Assembly: GCA_948467735.1 (NCBI GenBank) | Contig: CAOKFN010000068.1 | Coordinates: 1-15,297, forward strand | From: an uncultured bacterium | GTDB taxonomy: Bacteria > Bacillota > Clostridia > Lachnospirales > Lachnospiraceae | Direction: 5' to 3' | DNA length: 15,297 bases | Shown here: piece by piece, positions 15,244 to 15,297 of the stretch | Position numbering within the stretch: the stretch's first letter is position 1 | Layout of the letters: each line of letters opens with the position of its first letter | Position numbers and translations under genes: made by a program | Notes under the pieces: model-generated | What the model saw: the letters and a program-made list of their open reading frames with translations, nothing else | Database searches by the model: none | Told to the model about the DNA's origin: nothing

Positions 15244-15297
15244 ATCAGAGTTGCCGATGCAGTCAGCGGCAGACAGGATGCAGGACGGAAGAAAGAG

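Overview
The window looks like a chromosomal segment of an anaerobic Firmicute, most likely a member of the Clostridia close to Lachnospiraceae. The reasons are moderate GC, strong AGGAGG-type ribosome binding sites, TTGACA/TATAAT-type promoters with 17-base spacers, a lipoprotein with a short C-terminal sandwich-like domain, and the family content. This placement is inferred from style and gene families, not from a marker gene. I see no insertion sequence, CRISPR array, tRNA, rRNA or phage gene in the window.

Region 1 (1-7695, + strand) is a MoxR / DUF58 / von Willebrand A (VWA) operon of the Bat (aerotolerance) type. It holds the 3' end of a protein with a long (Gly-X)n linker, a MoxR AAA+ ATPase, a DUF58 protein, and a very large 1629-residue membrane protein. 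The large protein appears to fuse a BatA-like VWA protein to a second protein with two more VWA domains and a glutamine-amidotransferase-like domain. The genes are 16 bases apart or overlap, so they are probably co-transcribed. In related systems the MoxR ATPase acts on, or together with, the VWA proteins at the membrane; the substrate here is unknown.

Region 2 (7696-8491, + strand) has a 59-residue basic small ORF that carries two strong hairpins in its coding sequence. It overlaps by ATGA a one-TM protein of unknown function. Region 3 (8518-9675, - strand) is a lone 385-residue protein I do not recognise, with its own good promoter. The 9676-9962 gap holds two divergent promoters.

Region 4 (9963-14140, + strand) appears to be a signalling and stress operon: a small single-TM protein of unknown function, an OmpR/PhoB response regulator, a HAMP/HisKA histidine kinase, and an HflX ribosome-associated GTPase. 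Kinase and regulator abut, and kinase and HflX overlap by ATGA. This suggests that the signal sensed by the kinase and ribosome rescue by HflX are under common control. Region 5 (14141-15032) is a lipoprotein gene with its own promoter and a hairpin-rich leader.

Region 6 (15033-15297) has no gene. It holds two tandem consensus-like promoters, each preceded by A-rich tracts. This is the layout of a very highly expressed transcription unit, such as an rRNA operon, beginning just beyond the right edge.
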